From Desulfosporosinus sp. (GTDB lineage Bacteria; Bacillota; Desulfitobacteriia; Desulfitobacteriales; Desulfitobacteriaceae), in assembly GCA_003513495.1 (NCBI GenBank), contig DOPM01000058.1:264484-328483 (forward strand): a stretch of 64,000 bases of DNA. Direction: 5' to 3'. A program made the translations under genes and the position numbers. A model generated the notes under the pieces. It saw only the letters and a list, made by a program, of their open reading frames with translations. It was not told the DNA's origin and searched no databases. Below are positions 25,688-34,270 of the stretch, in pieces (position 1 is the first letter of the stretch; every line of letters begins with the position of its first letter).

Positions 25688-26833
25688 ATGCGGGTAGTAA
25701 TTGTAGGTGGAAAACTTCAAGGAGTGGAAGCAGCCTATCTGGCTAAGAAGGCTGGCTGGGAAGTTATTTTAGTCGATAAAAAAACGAATGTACCTGCTGC
25801 CGAGGTTTGTGATCAATTTTACCTCTTCGATGTAACAAAAGTTGTTGAGTGGATTCCATTTTTGAGAGAAATTGATCTTATCATACCCGCTTTAGAGAAT
25901 TTGGAAGCCTTGGACAGCCTTGTTCGGAGTGCAAATTATGCTGGTGTACCCATTATCTTTGACGAGAATGCTTATAGAATATCCTCATCAAAGATCAATT
26001 CTAACGCTATGTTTGCTGAAACAGGAGTCCCATGCCCAGTCTCTTGGCCAGAATGTGGTTTTCCTATTATTGTGAAACCTTCTGAGGCAAGCGGTAGTGA
26101 AGGAGTCGTTAAAATAGATAGTGCTCTGGAATTTAAACGTTTATTTGCTGAAGAGGATTTAACGAACTGGGTTATCGAGGAGTATTTAGACGGACCCTCC
26201 TATTCATTAGAGGTGATCGGTTTCTCGGGAGTTTACAAGGTATTGAAAATCACAGAGCTTCATATGGACGAGAGTTATGACTGTAAACGTGTAGTAGGTT
26301 CGGTGATGCTGTCAGACGAACTTAGAGAGAAATTTGAACAGATCGGTCTGGGTTTAGCTCATAGCCTCAGATTAAATGGAATCATGGACATCGAAACAAT
26401 ACTCCATCAGGGGCAGTTAAAGGTCTTAGAAATAGATGCCAGACTTCCTAGTCAAACCCCCATAGCAGTTTATCATTCGACTGGGATAAATATGTTGAAA
26501 ATCCTCGGAGAAGCGTTTGTACAAGGTAAGCCTTGGCATGCCTTTGACGTCTCTGAAAAGCGTGGCGTGATATGTGAACACATCCATGTCAGGGATAATC
26601 TCCTAGAAGTATCTGGCGAACATGTAATGACTGACCACGGGCCGCTCCGTCATTATACGGATTTCTTTGGTGCAGATGAAGCAGTAACTAGTTATCTTCC
26701 AGGAAAAACAGAGTGGGTGGCAACTCTGATTATTACCGAGAAGGACTGCCAAGCAGCGTGGAATAAACGCAATAGTGTAATTCAAGAGATCCAGAAGGAA
26801 TTCGGGATTAGACATTACCAGGATAGGTATTAG
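25688..26833 (+). CDS. pylC: PylC, methylornithine-lysine ligase
   Basis: ATP-grasp enzyme joining 3-methylornithine to the epsilon-amino group of a second lysine. The N-terminal fold reads MRVVIVGGKLQGVEAAYLAKKAGW; the ATP-grasp core includes PIIVKPSEASGSEGV and LEIDARLPSQTP. The open frame runs back into pylB, but AGGAAGGAG before ATG 25688 sets the start, for 381 residues. The stop is TAG, an amber codon in a genome that decodes amber as pyrrolysine; read-through would add 11 residues before a TGA. Confidence 0.93.
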   Translation: MRVVIVGGKLQGVEAAYLAKKAGWEVILVDKKTNVPAAEVCDQFYLFDVTKVVEWIPFLREIDLIIPALENLEALDSLVRSANYAGVPIIFDENAYRISSSKINSNAMFAETGVPCPVSWPECGFPIIVKPSEASGSEGVVKIDSALEFKRLFAEEDLTNWVIEEYLDGPSYSLEVIGFSGVYKVLKITELHMDESYDCKRVVGSVMLSDELREKFEQIGLGLAHSLRLNGIMDIETILHQGQLKVLEIDARLPSQTPIAVYHSTGINMLKILGEAFVQGKPWHAFDVSEKRGVICEHIHVRDNLLEVSGEHVMTDHGPLRHYTDFFGADEAVTSYLPGKTEWVATLIITEKDCQAAWNKRNSVIQEIQKEFGIRHYQDRY

Positions 26834-26874
26834 GTGATCGAAACCAGCGACGGATTAATTAGGGAGTGATTAGA

Positions 26875-27705
26875 TTGACTCGACTTAAACAGAACGACGT
26901 AATTATGATTCCGACTGCACTAGAGGAATATAATGCTGAGTTAGTGAGAATTACAGGTTGCTCGTTACGGGAAATCGCTGCTCATGCAGCAGGTAAGGGA
27001 GCTAGCGAAGCTAGCACTCTCAAACCGAGGGTTGCAGTGATTCCAATGACCTGTGGGCAAGGTATTATCGAAGGTTTTGTAGAATCTGTAGCGAGTATCA
27101 TATGTTTTCTAGGATTTGATGCTGTTATTACAAAGAGTCGGGATGCAGGTGGTTTGGCTGAGGCAGTACAGAATGGCTCAGAGATTTTATTTATGGCGGA
27201 TGACGATCGTTTTGTGGCCATTAACCTGAGAACTGGTAAGGTATCTGACAATGGAGATGCCACTGGCAAGGGGTATGTATCTGGCTTATTTCATATGTGC
27301 GACGGATTAGAAAGTAAGAACGTATTGGTGTTCGGGGCTGGCCCTGTAGGCAGTAGTGCAGCGCTAGCCTTAAAACGCTTTGGGGCGGAGGTTTCAATAT
27401 ATGATATTGATTTGTCAGCAAGCCGTTTATTATCTAAGAAGTTAATGAACCAGGGGTATGCCATAAAAGTGGAGACTGACTTAAACGAGGCCTTGGGGAG
27501 TCATAACATTTTGGTGGATGCCTGTCCATCAGCAGATTTTATCATGCCGCAGCACATCTCAGAGGATACGATGATTGCAGCCCCTGGTATTCCTTTAGGC
27601 ATCCAGGCGGCAGGCTTAGCCAAACTATCAAACCAATTGCTTCATGATCCTTTACAAATAGGAGTAGCTACTATGATTTTTGATGTTTTGGAATGTTCTC
27701 CTTGA
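26875..27705 (+). CDS. pylD: PylD, pyrrolysine-forming dehydrogenase
   Basis: NAD-dependent oxidation of the lysyl-methylornithine intermediate, followed by ring closure to pyrrolysine. The C-terminal Rossmann domain has VLVFGAGPVGSSAALALKRFGAEVSIYD; the N-terminal domain contains VAVIPMTCGQGIIEGF. The frame allows a GTG at 26866, but that overlaps the AGGGAG ribosome site, so TTG 26875 is the better start, giving about 276 residues. It follows pylC by 41 bases and precedes pylSn by 58. Confidence 0.92.
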   Translation: MTRLKQNDVIMIPTALEEYNAELVRITGCSLREIAAHAAGKGASEASTLKPRVAVIPMTCGQGIIEGFVESVASIICFLGFDAVITKSRDAGGLAEAVQNGSEILFMADDDRFVAINLRTGKVSDNGDATGKGYVSGLFHMCDGLESKNVLVFGAGPVGSSAALALKRFGAEVSIYDIDLSASRLLSKKLMNQGYAIKVETDLNEALGSHNILVDACPSADFIMPQHISEDTMIAAPGIPLGIQAAGLAKLSNQLLHDPLQIGVATMIFDVLECSP

Positions 27706-27763
27706 GTTGAGACGCGCATTTGACTAGAATCGCTGAAATTAAGGTTAGAATGGAGTTGTAAGA

Positions 27764-28087
27764 ATGACTGTTGATTCTGCCAAAAAGAAGCGATATTATC
27801 GCAAAAATATTGACTTTTTCAAGTTTGTAGAAAAGCTTAAGTTATGGCCTTCCAGAAGTGGAATACTTCATGGTGTTAAAAGCATGACAATCAGAGGAAA
27901 TACTGCTGAGATTACTACCCATTGCAATGAGAAATTTCAAATATATAATTCCAAGCATAGTCGTGCTGCTCGTTGCCTTAGAAATAAATTATTTTTTCAT
28001 GCCTGTACTACGTGCAAAATACCTGACTGGAAATTAAAGAAATATGCGGTAACCTACGTTAATCAAAACTATGGTTCCCGTTTGTAG
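27764..28087 (+). CDS. pylSn: PylSn, N-terminal tRNA-Pyl-binding domain of pyrrolysyl-tRNA synthetase
   Basis: A 107-residue basic protein corresponding to the N-terminal domain that archaeal PylS carries fused; in bacteria it is separate and raises the affinity of the catalytic part (PylSc) for tRNA-Pyl. Diagnostic blocks are KLWPSRSGILHGVKSMTIRGN, THCNEKF and SKHSRAARCLRNK. The histidine/cysteine set, including ACTTCKIPDW, fits the zinc site of the domain. It is the last gene of the pyl operon and is followed by a strong terminator. Its stop is TAG. The catalytic partner gene pylSc is not in the window. Confidence 0.92.
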   Translation: MTVDSAKKKRYYRKNIDFFKFVEKLKLWPSRSGILHGVKSMTIRGNTAEITTHCNEKFQIYNSKHSRAARCLRNKLFFHACTTCKIPDWKLKKYAVTYVNQNYGSRL

Positions 28088-28140
28088 GAAACGAATTAAT
28101 TTAAGAGAAAAGGATCTCTCCAATAGGTTTTTCTGAATAT

Positions 28141-28195
28141 AAGGACGCTTCTCCATAGAAATGTTAAGTTTTTATGGAGAAGCGTCCTTTTTCTT
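28141..28195 (+). terminator. Rho-independent terminator of the pyl operon
   Basis: A perfect 17-bp stem (AAGGACGCTTCTCCATA at 28141-28157 with 28173-28189) is followed by TTTCTTC. The rest of the 28088-28484 gap holds the enhancer sites and sigma-54 promoter of mtbB. Confidence 0.9.
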
Positions 28196-28236
28196 CGGAG
28201 CCAACAGGGACGATGGCTTTAGGTTTAGTCGAACCA

Positions 28237-28352
28237 ATGAAAATATTCATAATTAGGTAATGAAAATTTTCATTGGCAAATTAAACAGAGCTGTTACCTA
28301 AAAACTCTGAATATTTAAAAATATTTCGTTCTTGAGTGATGAAAAAAATCAT
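28237..28352. promoter_or_regulatory. Three candidate enhancer sites ATGAAAA-N3-TCAT
   Basis: Near-palindromic 14-mers occur at 28237-28250 (ATGAAAATATTCAT), 28260-28273 (ATGAAAATTTTCAT, a perfect palindrome extended to 16 bases) and 28339-28352 (ATGAAAAAAATCAT). They lie about 170, 145 and 65 bases upstream of the -24/-12 promoter, the usual range for sigma-54 activator binding. The motif differs from the GCAT-type sites near the aminotransferase genes, so a different activator is implied; it is not obviously encoded nearby. Confidence 0.6.
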
Positions 28353-28404
28353 TAGTTAAATGTAAGATTTTTTCTGATAATTAGATCATCAGCCAAAAAA
28401 CTAC

Positions 28405-28421
28405 TTGGCATAACTTTTGCA
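28405..28421 (+). promoter_or_regulatory. Sigma-54 (-24/-12) promoter of the methylamine operon
   Basis: TTGGCAT-N5-TTGCA with GG at 28407-28408 and GC at 28419-28420. mtbB starts 64 bases downstream behind AAGGAGG. Confidence 0.85.
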
Positions 28422-28484
28422 CTACAGAATATTGTGAAAGTTTAGAACAATATCAGCTTAAAATTCTTATAAGGAGGCAAATGA

Positions 28485-29876
28485 ATGAGCGAATTTTACA
28501 CTAGATATGGTGATGGTTCTCCGACGAGAGTAAGCGCAGATGAGATGCGCCGCGATCTTGAAGTGGGAACCAATGATGCAGCGGATCGTGGCAAAATCCC
28601 AGCGCTTAGCCAAAGCGAGCTTGATCATCTTTTTGATATTTGTACGAGACCGGATAAGACGGTGAGTGTAGAGCGAGGAAACGAAGTCGTTGTAACCTTT
28701 GATGCAGGAACGTTAAAGCTGCCGATTCGGGCAGGCGTTCCCATGGATCGGTCATCTGCGATCTTGACCCACGAACGGGCATTTTGTTCGGATACGATGG
28801 AGTTAGCTCATGTTGACTATAGTTATAAACAACTGAAAGCAATTATTCACGAAGAGACGGCAGCCATGGAGCACGTCCAACTTAATACTATAATACCTAT
28901 CTTTTATGGGGCTATGCCAAACCTTGGCCTTTATACAAAGCCGGATGGTCCTATTGAAAACTGGTCTGAACTGCTTCCGCTAGCGAAAATATCTGAAGCC
29001 AAAGCGGCTCAAGAAGAAGCAATGGAGCATGCCATTAAAGATATGGTCTATGTTGCTAGTCGTATGTATGAGGCTGGGGCAGACGGGATTAACTTTGACA
29101 CAGTAGGGGCTTCGGGGGATGCTGATGTTCTAGCATCCTTGAAGGCGGTTGAAATTCTTAAGAACAAATACCCGGATATTGCCATTGAGTTTGGAATGTC
29201 TGGAGAGTTTATCCTCGGTATGCATGGAGATTTGTTCTTTGACGGAAAGCGCTTAGCAGGACTCTATCCTCATCAACAGGTAAAAGTGGCGGAAAAAGCT
29301 GGCGCAACAATATTTGGGGCAGTCATAAATACGAATAGCAGCAGGACATTTGCCTGGAATCTGGCGCGTACCGTTACCTTCGTTAAGGCTTGTACTGAAG
29401 CAGCCAGTATACCAGTACATGTGAACGTTGGAATGGGAGTAGGAGCTATTCCTAATTCTAATACCCCGGCAGTAGATGCTGTATCAAGGGCAGATAAGGC
29501 TCTGGTAGAGATTGGTAAGGCCGACGGATTATAGATAGGTCATGGCGATCCTTATGGTATGGCTATAACACATGAGACGTCTGCGGGCATGGGCGGAATA
29601 CGGACTGCCGGAGATCTGGTAGCACGTATGCAAATGGCTAAAGGCATGAAAATTAAAGAAGCAAAAGAATACGTTGCCGGTAAACTAGGGATTTCTACCT
29701 TCGAACTATGTGACGAGGCCGTCATGCAGGAGATCAGAGAAAGCTTAGATATCGGTCACGTTCAAGCACGTGATGGAGCCTCAATTGGAATCCAGGCTAA
29801 ATTTAATATTGCAAAACTATTAGGTATAGATATTAGGTCAGTAGAAAACTTCAAACGGCTAACTGGATTGAAATGA
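28485..29876 (+). CDS. mtbB: Dimethylamine methyltransferase MtbB with in-frame UAG (pyrrolysine)
   Basis: Transfers a methyl group from dimethylamine to its cognate corrinoid protein. The frame is interrupted by TAG at 29532-29534 and continues unbroken for 114 more codons, so the gene is read as one 463-residue protein with pyrrolysine at position 350. Residues around it (KADGL-Pyl-IGHGDPYGM) match the MtbB active-site context, and the C-terminal part (SAGMGGIRTAGDLVARMQMAKGMK) is MtbB-specific. Length agrees with known MtbB of about 467 residues. It is the first gene after the sigma-54 promoter; the corrinoid protein gene follows by 37 bases. Without suppression a 349-residue inactive fragment would result. 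Confidence 0.93.
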
Positions 29877-29913
29877 TCGAAATCAGGAGTCAAACAAAAA
29901 GGAGGTTTAACCT

Positions 29914-30564
29914 TTGAGTATTGAAGATATTTTTTTAGAGGCTAGGGAGACTATCTTGCAATGTGATCAAGAAAGGGCAGTAAGATTAGCAGAGCGTGCC
30001 CTTGCAGAAGGATACGATCCAGTTGAAGTTATTAGTTCAGGATTTAGCTACGGGATTAGACAAATGGGAGAGCTCTTTGGAAGAGGAGAAGTTTTCCTTC
30101 CTCAATTAATTATGTCATCTGAAGTGATGAAGGCAGCAGTCCAGATTTTAGATGCAGCCATTATTCAGGGTGAGACAACTCAATATAAAGGAACCATTGT
30201 AATTGCTACGGTTGAAGGGGATGTACACGACATTGGCAAGGGAATTGTGGTATCACTCCTAAAAACTCAGGGTATTCAAGTCTATGATATGGGCCGGGAT
30301 GTGTCCACCGTCAAAATAATCGAAAAAGCTCTGGAAGTTAAAGCTGACATTATTGGTACTAGTGCTTTGCTTACGACTACTTTAATGAGTCAGAAAAAGC
30401 TTGAGGATGAGCTTCGCAAAAACGGACTGCGTGACCAGTTCAAGACGATGGTAGGCGGCGCTCCTGCAACCCAACGTTGGGCGGACAGAATCGGTGCAGA
30501 CGCTTATGCAGAAGATGCGGCAGAAGCAGTAACAAAGGCGCTTTTGCTCTTGAATAGAACCTAA
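29914..30564 (+). CDS. mtbC: Dimethylamine corrinoid protein MtbC
   Basis: Cobamide-binding methyl carrier for MtbB. An N-terminal helical cap domain (about residues 1-85) is followed by the B12-binding Rossmann domain with the base-off signature DVHDIGKG, then GTSALLTTT and GGAPAT, which position the nucleotide tail. Translation starts at TTG behind AAAGGAGG. Length 216 residues is standard. Its place right after mtbB suggests dimethylamine specificity; exchange with the other two corrinoid proteins of the operon is possible. Confidence 0.88.
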   Translation: MSIEDIFLEARETILQCDQERAVRLAERALAEGYDPVEVISSGFSYGIRQMGELFGRGEVFLPQLIMSSEVMKAAVQILDAAIIQGETTQYKGTIVIATVEGDVHDIGKGIVVSLLKTQGIQVYDMGRDVSTVKIIEKALEVKADIIGTSALLTTTLMSQKKLEDELRKNGLRDQFKTMVGGAPATQRWADRIGADAYAEDAAEAVTKALLLLNRT

Positions 30565-30602
30565 AGTTAACAAATTAACGGAATCTGTGGAGGTGAGTGT
30601 GA

Positions 30603-32078
30603 TTGAAAAGGAACTTATTTGCCGGAGCAAGCCGACAAGAGGGAATAGGGCTTAATATGTTTACAGAGGACGAACTGTATGCCATCCATTGTTCCACTTT
30701 AGATGTTCTGAAAAATACCGGTATTAGGGTGGAGAGTGAAGACGCTAGGGAGATCTTCGCCAACGGAGGAGCTATCGTCGACAATAAATCACACATGGTT
30801 AAGTTTCCAGCGCACCTAGTTGAAGACTCCATTCGTTCTGCCCCTAGTACCATTTTCCTAGCAGGCAGAAATCCTAAAAATGACATAATTTTAGAAGCTA
30901 ACCGGGTAGGTTTTACGAATTTCGGTGAGGGCATCCGTGTTATTGATCCTTTCACTAAAGAGTATCGAAAAACGACCAAGCAGGACGTTGCTAATACTGC
31001 TCTTATCTGTGACGCCATGAGCGAAATCGATGTTTACGAAAGAGCGGTAGCCGCTCAAGATGAAAATGCCAAGGTGGGCTCACTACATGAAGCGGAAGCC
31101 TACTTTACTAATACTTCAAAGCATTGCTTCTCAGGCGCGAGTAATGGCAAAAACTTCAAGAAAATTGTAGAGATGGCTGCTGCGATCGTTGGAGGTATGG
31201 ATAAGTTAAGAGAACGACCCATTTATAGTACGATCGTTTGTCCGACCAGCCCTTTACAGTTGGTTACTGATTGTACAGAAGTTATTATTGAGGCTGCTAA
31301 GGCGGGTATCGCAGTCAACATTCTGTCTATGGCAATGGCAGGTGGATCTTCACCTGTCACGTTAGCTGGAACATTAGTTACTCATAATGCTGAAGTTTTG
31401 AGCGGTATTGTCTTAAGTCAGCTAACAGTTAAAGGGGCTCCCGTAATTTATGGTAGTTCAACAACGATTATGGATTTGAAATATACCACAGCCCCTGTCG
31501 GATCGCCTGAATTAGGAATGATTAATGCGGGTGTGGCCAAATTAGCCCAATATTACTTGTTACCGAGCTGGGTAGCCGGCGGATAGGCAGATAGTAAAGT
31601 ACCCGATGCTCAAGCTGCCCACGAAAAAACCATAACGGGATTAATGGCTGCTCTAGGTGGAGCAAACTTAATCTATGGTTTGGGTATGCTTGAACTCGGC
31701 ATTACCTTTGATTTTGCTCAGTTAGTCATGGACAATGAAATGGCTAAAATGATTAAAAAAGCTGTCTCGGGAATTTCGGTAACTGAAGAGACTTTGGCGG
31801 TGGATGTCATTAAGCAGGTAGGTGCCGGCGGTGAGTTCGTGACCAGTGATCATACGTTCCAACATTTTAAGACAGCACACTCTCAGACAAAATTAATCGA
31901 CAGAAGAATGCGCGACACGTGGTTAGGCCTGGGCGGCAAGGATTTTACTGAAAGAGCATATGAAGTAGCAATTTCTATCCTAGAAAACCATAAGCCAGAC
32001 CCGTTGCCGGCTGGAGCAGCAGAGAAAATTCGGGAGATTGTGGAACAAGCAGAAAAAGAGTACGGAATTAATAAATAA
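30603..32078 (+). CDS. mttB: Trimethylamine methyltransferase MttB with in-frame UAG (pyrrolysine)
   Basis: Moves a methyl group from trimethylamine to MttC. TAG at 31584-31586 interrupts an otherwise continuous frame of 492 codons; read as pyrrolysine it gives a 491-residue protein with Pyl at position 328, in the context WVAGG-Pyl-ADSKVPDAQAAHEK, the known MttB active-site context. The reading frame continues with GLMAALGGANLIYGLGMLELG and a typical MttB C-terminus. GGAGGTGA sets the TTG start. It lies 38 bases after mtbC and 73 before mttC. Automated annotation would probably split it into two genes or call it a pseudogene. Confidence 0.94.
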
Positions 32079-32092
32079 CCTCGAGCAATCTA

Positions 32093-32144
32093 GCCCCCCA
32101 CTTCTAGCAGTGGGGGTGGGTTCTTCGGACACTGAATAGGGGGC
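32093..32144 (+). promoter_or_regulatory. Alternative RNA pairing ahead of mttC
   Basis: CCCCCACT (32095-32102) and AGTGGGGG (32109-32116) form a hairpin with a six-base loop. The same C run (GCCCCC at 32093-32098) is also complementary to GGGGGC at 32139-32144, which contains the probable ribosome site of mttC. The two pairings exclude each other. There is no T tract, so a translational role is more likely than termination. Confidence 0.45.
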
Positions 32145-32151
32145 TTTAGGA

Positions 32152-32799
32152 ATGGCAAATGAAGAACTTCTCAAGAATATTACCGAAGCAGTGGTTGAGG
32201 GAGAACCTGAACTGGTGGTGGAATTGACGGAAACTGCCATCAGTGAAGGGATCGAACCCATAATGATTCTTAATGAAGCACTAACGAAAGGGATTACAAT
32301 CGTTGGTGACTATTTTGGTTCTGGACATTATTATTTGCCGGATCTTCTATTAGGAGCTAAAGCTATGGATGCAGGTGTCAAGAAACTAGAACCTTTGTTG
32401 GTAGGAACGGTACGTGAGTTTTATGGCAAGGTTTTAATGGGGACAGTTCAAGGGGACTTACATGAGATTGGCAAAAATATTGTCGGGATGATGCTTAAAA
32501 CCTCGGGTTTTGAAGTCATAGATCTGGGAACTGATGTACCAGCCAGCAAATTTGTTGAAAAGGTAAAGGAGCTCAAACCTGACATCCTAGGCATTTCGGC
32601 CTTACTAACAACAACCATTGGCAGGCAAAAGGAGATCATTGAGCTTTTACTCGAAGAGGGGCTAAGGGATCAGGTTAAAGTGATCATTGGTGGAGCTCCG
32701 ATCAATGGAGCTTGGGCAGATAAGATTGGGGCTGACGGTTATGCAGAGGATGCTTTAAGTTCTGTTGTAATCGCTAAAAAACTTGTCGGTAGAGCTTAA
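32152..32799 (+). CDS. mttC: Trimethylamine corrinoid protein MttC
   Basis: Cobamide-binding methyl acceptor for MttB. It has the helical cap domain and the B12 domain with DLHEIGKN as the histidine-ligand motif, GISALLTTT, and GGAPINGAWADKIGADGYAEDA near the end. Length 215 residues. Clearly paralogous to the preceding and following corrinoid proteins of the operon. The upstream ribosome site AGGGGG is inside a possible alternative RNA structure. It is followed after 18 bases by the first non-Pyl MttB homologue, so cross-talk with that enzyme is possible. Confidence 0.88.
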   Translation: MANEELLKNITEAVVEGEPELVVELTETAISEGIEPIMILNEALTKGITIVGDYFGSGHYYLPDLLLGAKAMDAGVKKLEPLLVGTVREFYGKVLMGTVQGDLHEIGKNIVGMMLKTSGFEVIDLGTDVPASKFVEKVKELKPDILGISALLTTTIGRQKEIIELLLEEGLRDQVKVIIGGAPINGAWADKIGADGYAEDALSSVVIAKKLVGRA

Positions 32800-32817
32800 A
32801 TCAATAGGAGGAAAGAG

Positions 32818-34242
32818 ATGAGATTCGAGCTTTTAGCGGAATATGAATTATCTCAAATACATGAAGCGAGCTTGAAAGTCCTAGAGACAATAGGAATTCA
32901 TACTACATCTGAGCGCTTTAAGAAGTTACTACTGGATAATGGTTGTAAAGAGGAAAAAGGTAGAATCCTTTTTCCACGCCATGTTATTAGTAACGCCCTT
33001 AAAACAGTTCCGAGGGAATTTAAACTCTATGGCAGGAACAACTCACCTGTTTTGGAAATTGGGAAAGAGAAAGCTTATTGCCAAACCTGTGTAGGCACTC
33101 CATCGATGATGGATCTCGAAACGGGCGAAAAGCGGGATGCCACAGTAAAAGATCTTGAAGAGTATACAAGGTTGGCGGATTCATTAGAGTTTATCAATAT
33201 TATTTCTCCTATTTTCCCAAGAGATGTCCCCCAAGAAATAATCTTAACATTTGAAACGGCAACCCTTCTGAGAAATACTTCGAAACCATTAAGTATTTGT
33301 ATTGAGTCTTCGCGTGAATTGCCCTACATTCTTGAATTATTAGCCTTAGCTGCAGGAGGAAAAGAGGCTTTGAGGGAAAAGCCGATTGCAATGCTTCCTG
33401 TATCTCCTTTGAGTCCACTCGAATATGGCTATGATCCAGCGGAGGCTCTAATAGACGTTGTTGAAGCGGGATTACCTTTAGGAGTCGAACCTTGTCCAAT
33501 GATGGGCTCAACTGCACCAATGACAGTGGCTGGTATTGCGGTTCAGCATAATGCCGAGATTTTAGCAGGGGTTATTGCAAGTCAACTGATAAAGCCTGGA
33601 GCTCTTGTAACAATGTCCTCCAGAGCAACGTTTATGGAAATGCGTTCTGGAGTTGGTTTATGGGCTATGCCAGAAATGGGCTTGGCAGGAGCAGTCATGA
33701 ATCAACTGGCTAAGTTCTATGGTATTCCCTCTGCGCCAGGCGGATTCTGCGGCGCTTCAAAGATTGCCGATTCGCAGAGCGGATACGAACATTTATATAA
33801 TGCACTAATGGAAGCTTTAATAGGGAGTGATATCATTGGTTCGGCTGGATCGTTAGACAATGCCCTAACTTCGTGCTACGCCATGTTAGTTATTGATAAT
33901 GAATTGTCATCCGTGGTTCAAAGGACGATAAAGGGAGTTGAAGTGACGGAGGAAAAGCTAGCAGTCAATGTTATAGCCGAGGTCATCGAAACTCAGAGTA
34001 ATTTCTTAGAACATAAACACACTCGAAAACATTTAAGGGCTGGTGAACTATGGGTTCCATCCCTTGGTGATAGGCAAACTTACGAAAAGTGGGCGGACAA
34101 AGGGGAAAGAATTGAAGATAAAGCTCGTAGAATCGCTAAAGAGTTAATTTCGAACCATCCAGGTTTAACGACCAGTGCTGAAGTAGATGCTCAATTCGAA
34201 AGAGTACTTGAACGGGCCCGTAAAACAGAAATAGGAAGTTAA
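32818..34242 (+). CDS. Non-pyrrolysine MttB-family methyltransferase (betaine-type), copy 1
   Basis: A 474-residue MttB-superfamily protein without UAG. Aligning its GGFCGASKIADSQSGYEH with the MttB Pyl region puts a cysteine at the pyrrolysine position. Non-Pyl members characterised in Desulfitobacterium and Eubacterium demethylate quaternary amines such as glycine betaine, proline betaine, carnitine or gamma-butyrobetaine, which lack the free lone pair that Pyl chemistry needs. The adjacent near-duplicate, a corrinoid protein, a methyl-tetrahydrofolate methyltransferase and a BCCT transporter complete a plausible module. The exact substrate is unknown. Start set by AGGAGG and ATG, residues MRFELLAEYEL. 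Confidence 0.85.
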   Translation: MRFELLAEYELSQIHEASLKVLETIGIHTTSERFKKLLLDNGCKEEKGRILFPRHVISNALKTVPREFKLYGRNNSPVLEIGKEKAYCQTCVGTPSMMDLETGEKRDATVKDLEEYTRLADSLEFINIISPIFPRDVPQEIILTFETATLLRNTSKPLSICIESSRELPYILELLALAAGGKEALREKPIAMLPVSPLSPLEYGYDPAEALIDVVEAGLPLGVEPCPMMGSTAPMTVAGIAVQHNAEILAGVIASQLIKPGALVTMSSRATFMEMRSGVGLWAMPEMGLAGAVMNQLAKFYGIPSAPGGFCGASKIADSQSGYEHLYNALMEALIGSDIIGSAGSLDNALTSCYAMLVIDNELSSVVQRTIKGVEVTEEKLAVNVIAEVIETQSNFLEHKHTRKHLRAGELWVPSLGDRQTYEKWADKGERIEDKARRIAKELISNHPGLTTSAEVDAQFERVLERARKTEIGS

Positions 34243-34270
34243 TAAAGCTTATTAAAAGGGGGTGAAGCTA

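Noticed and set aside
29532..31586. mtbB and mttB as pseudogenes broken by stop codons
   Set aside because: Both interruptions are UAG at the exact pyrrolysine position, with intact frames and conserved sequence after them, and a tRNA-Pyl gene is nearby.
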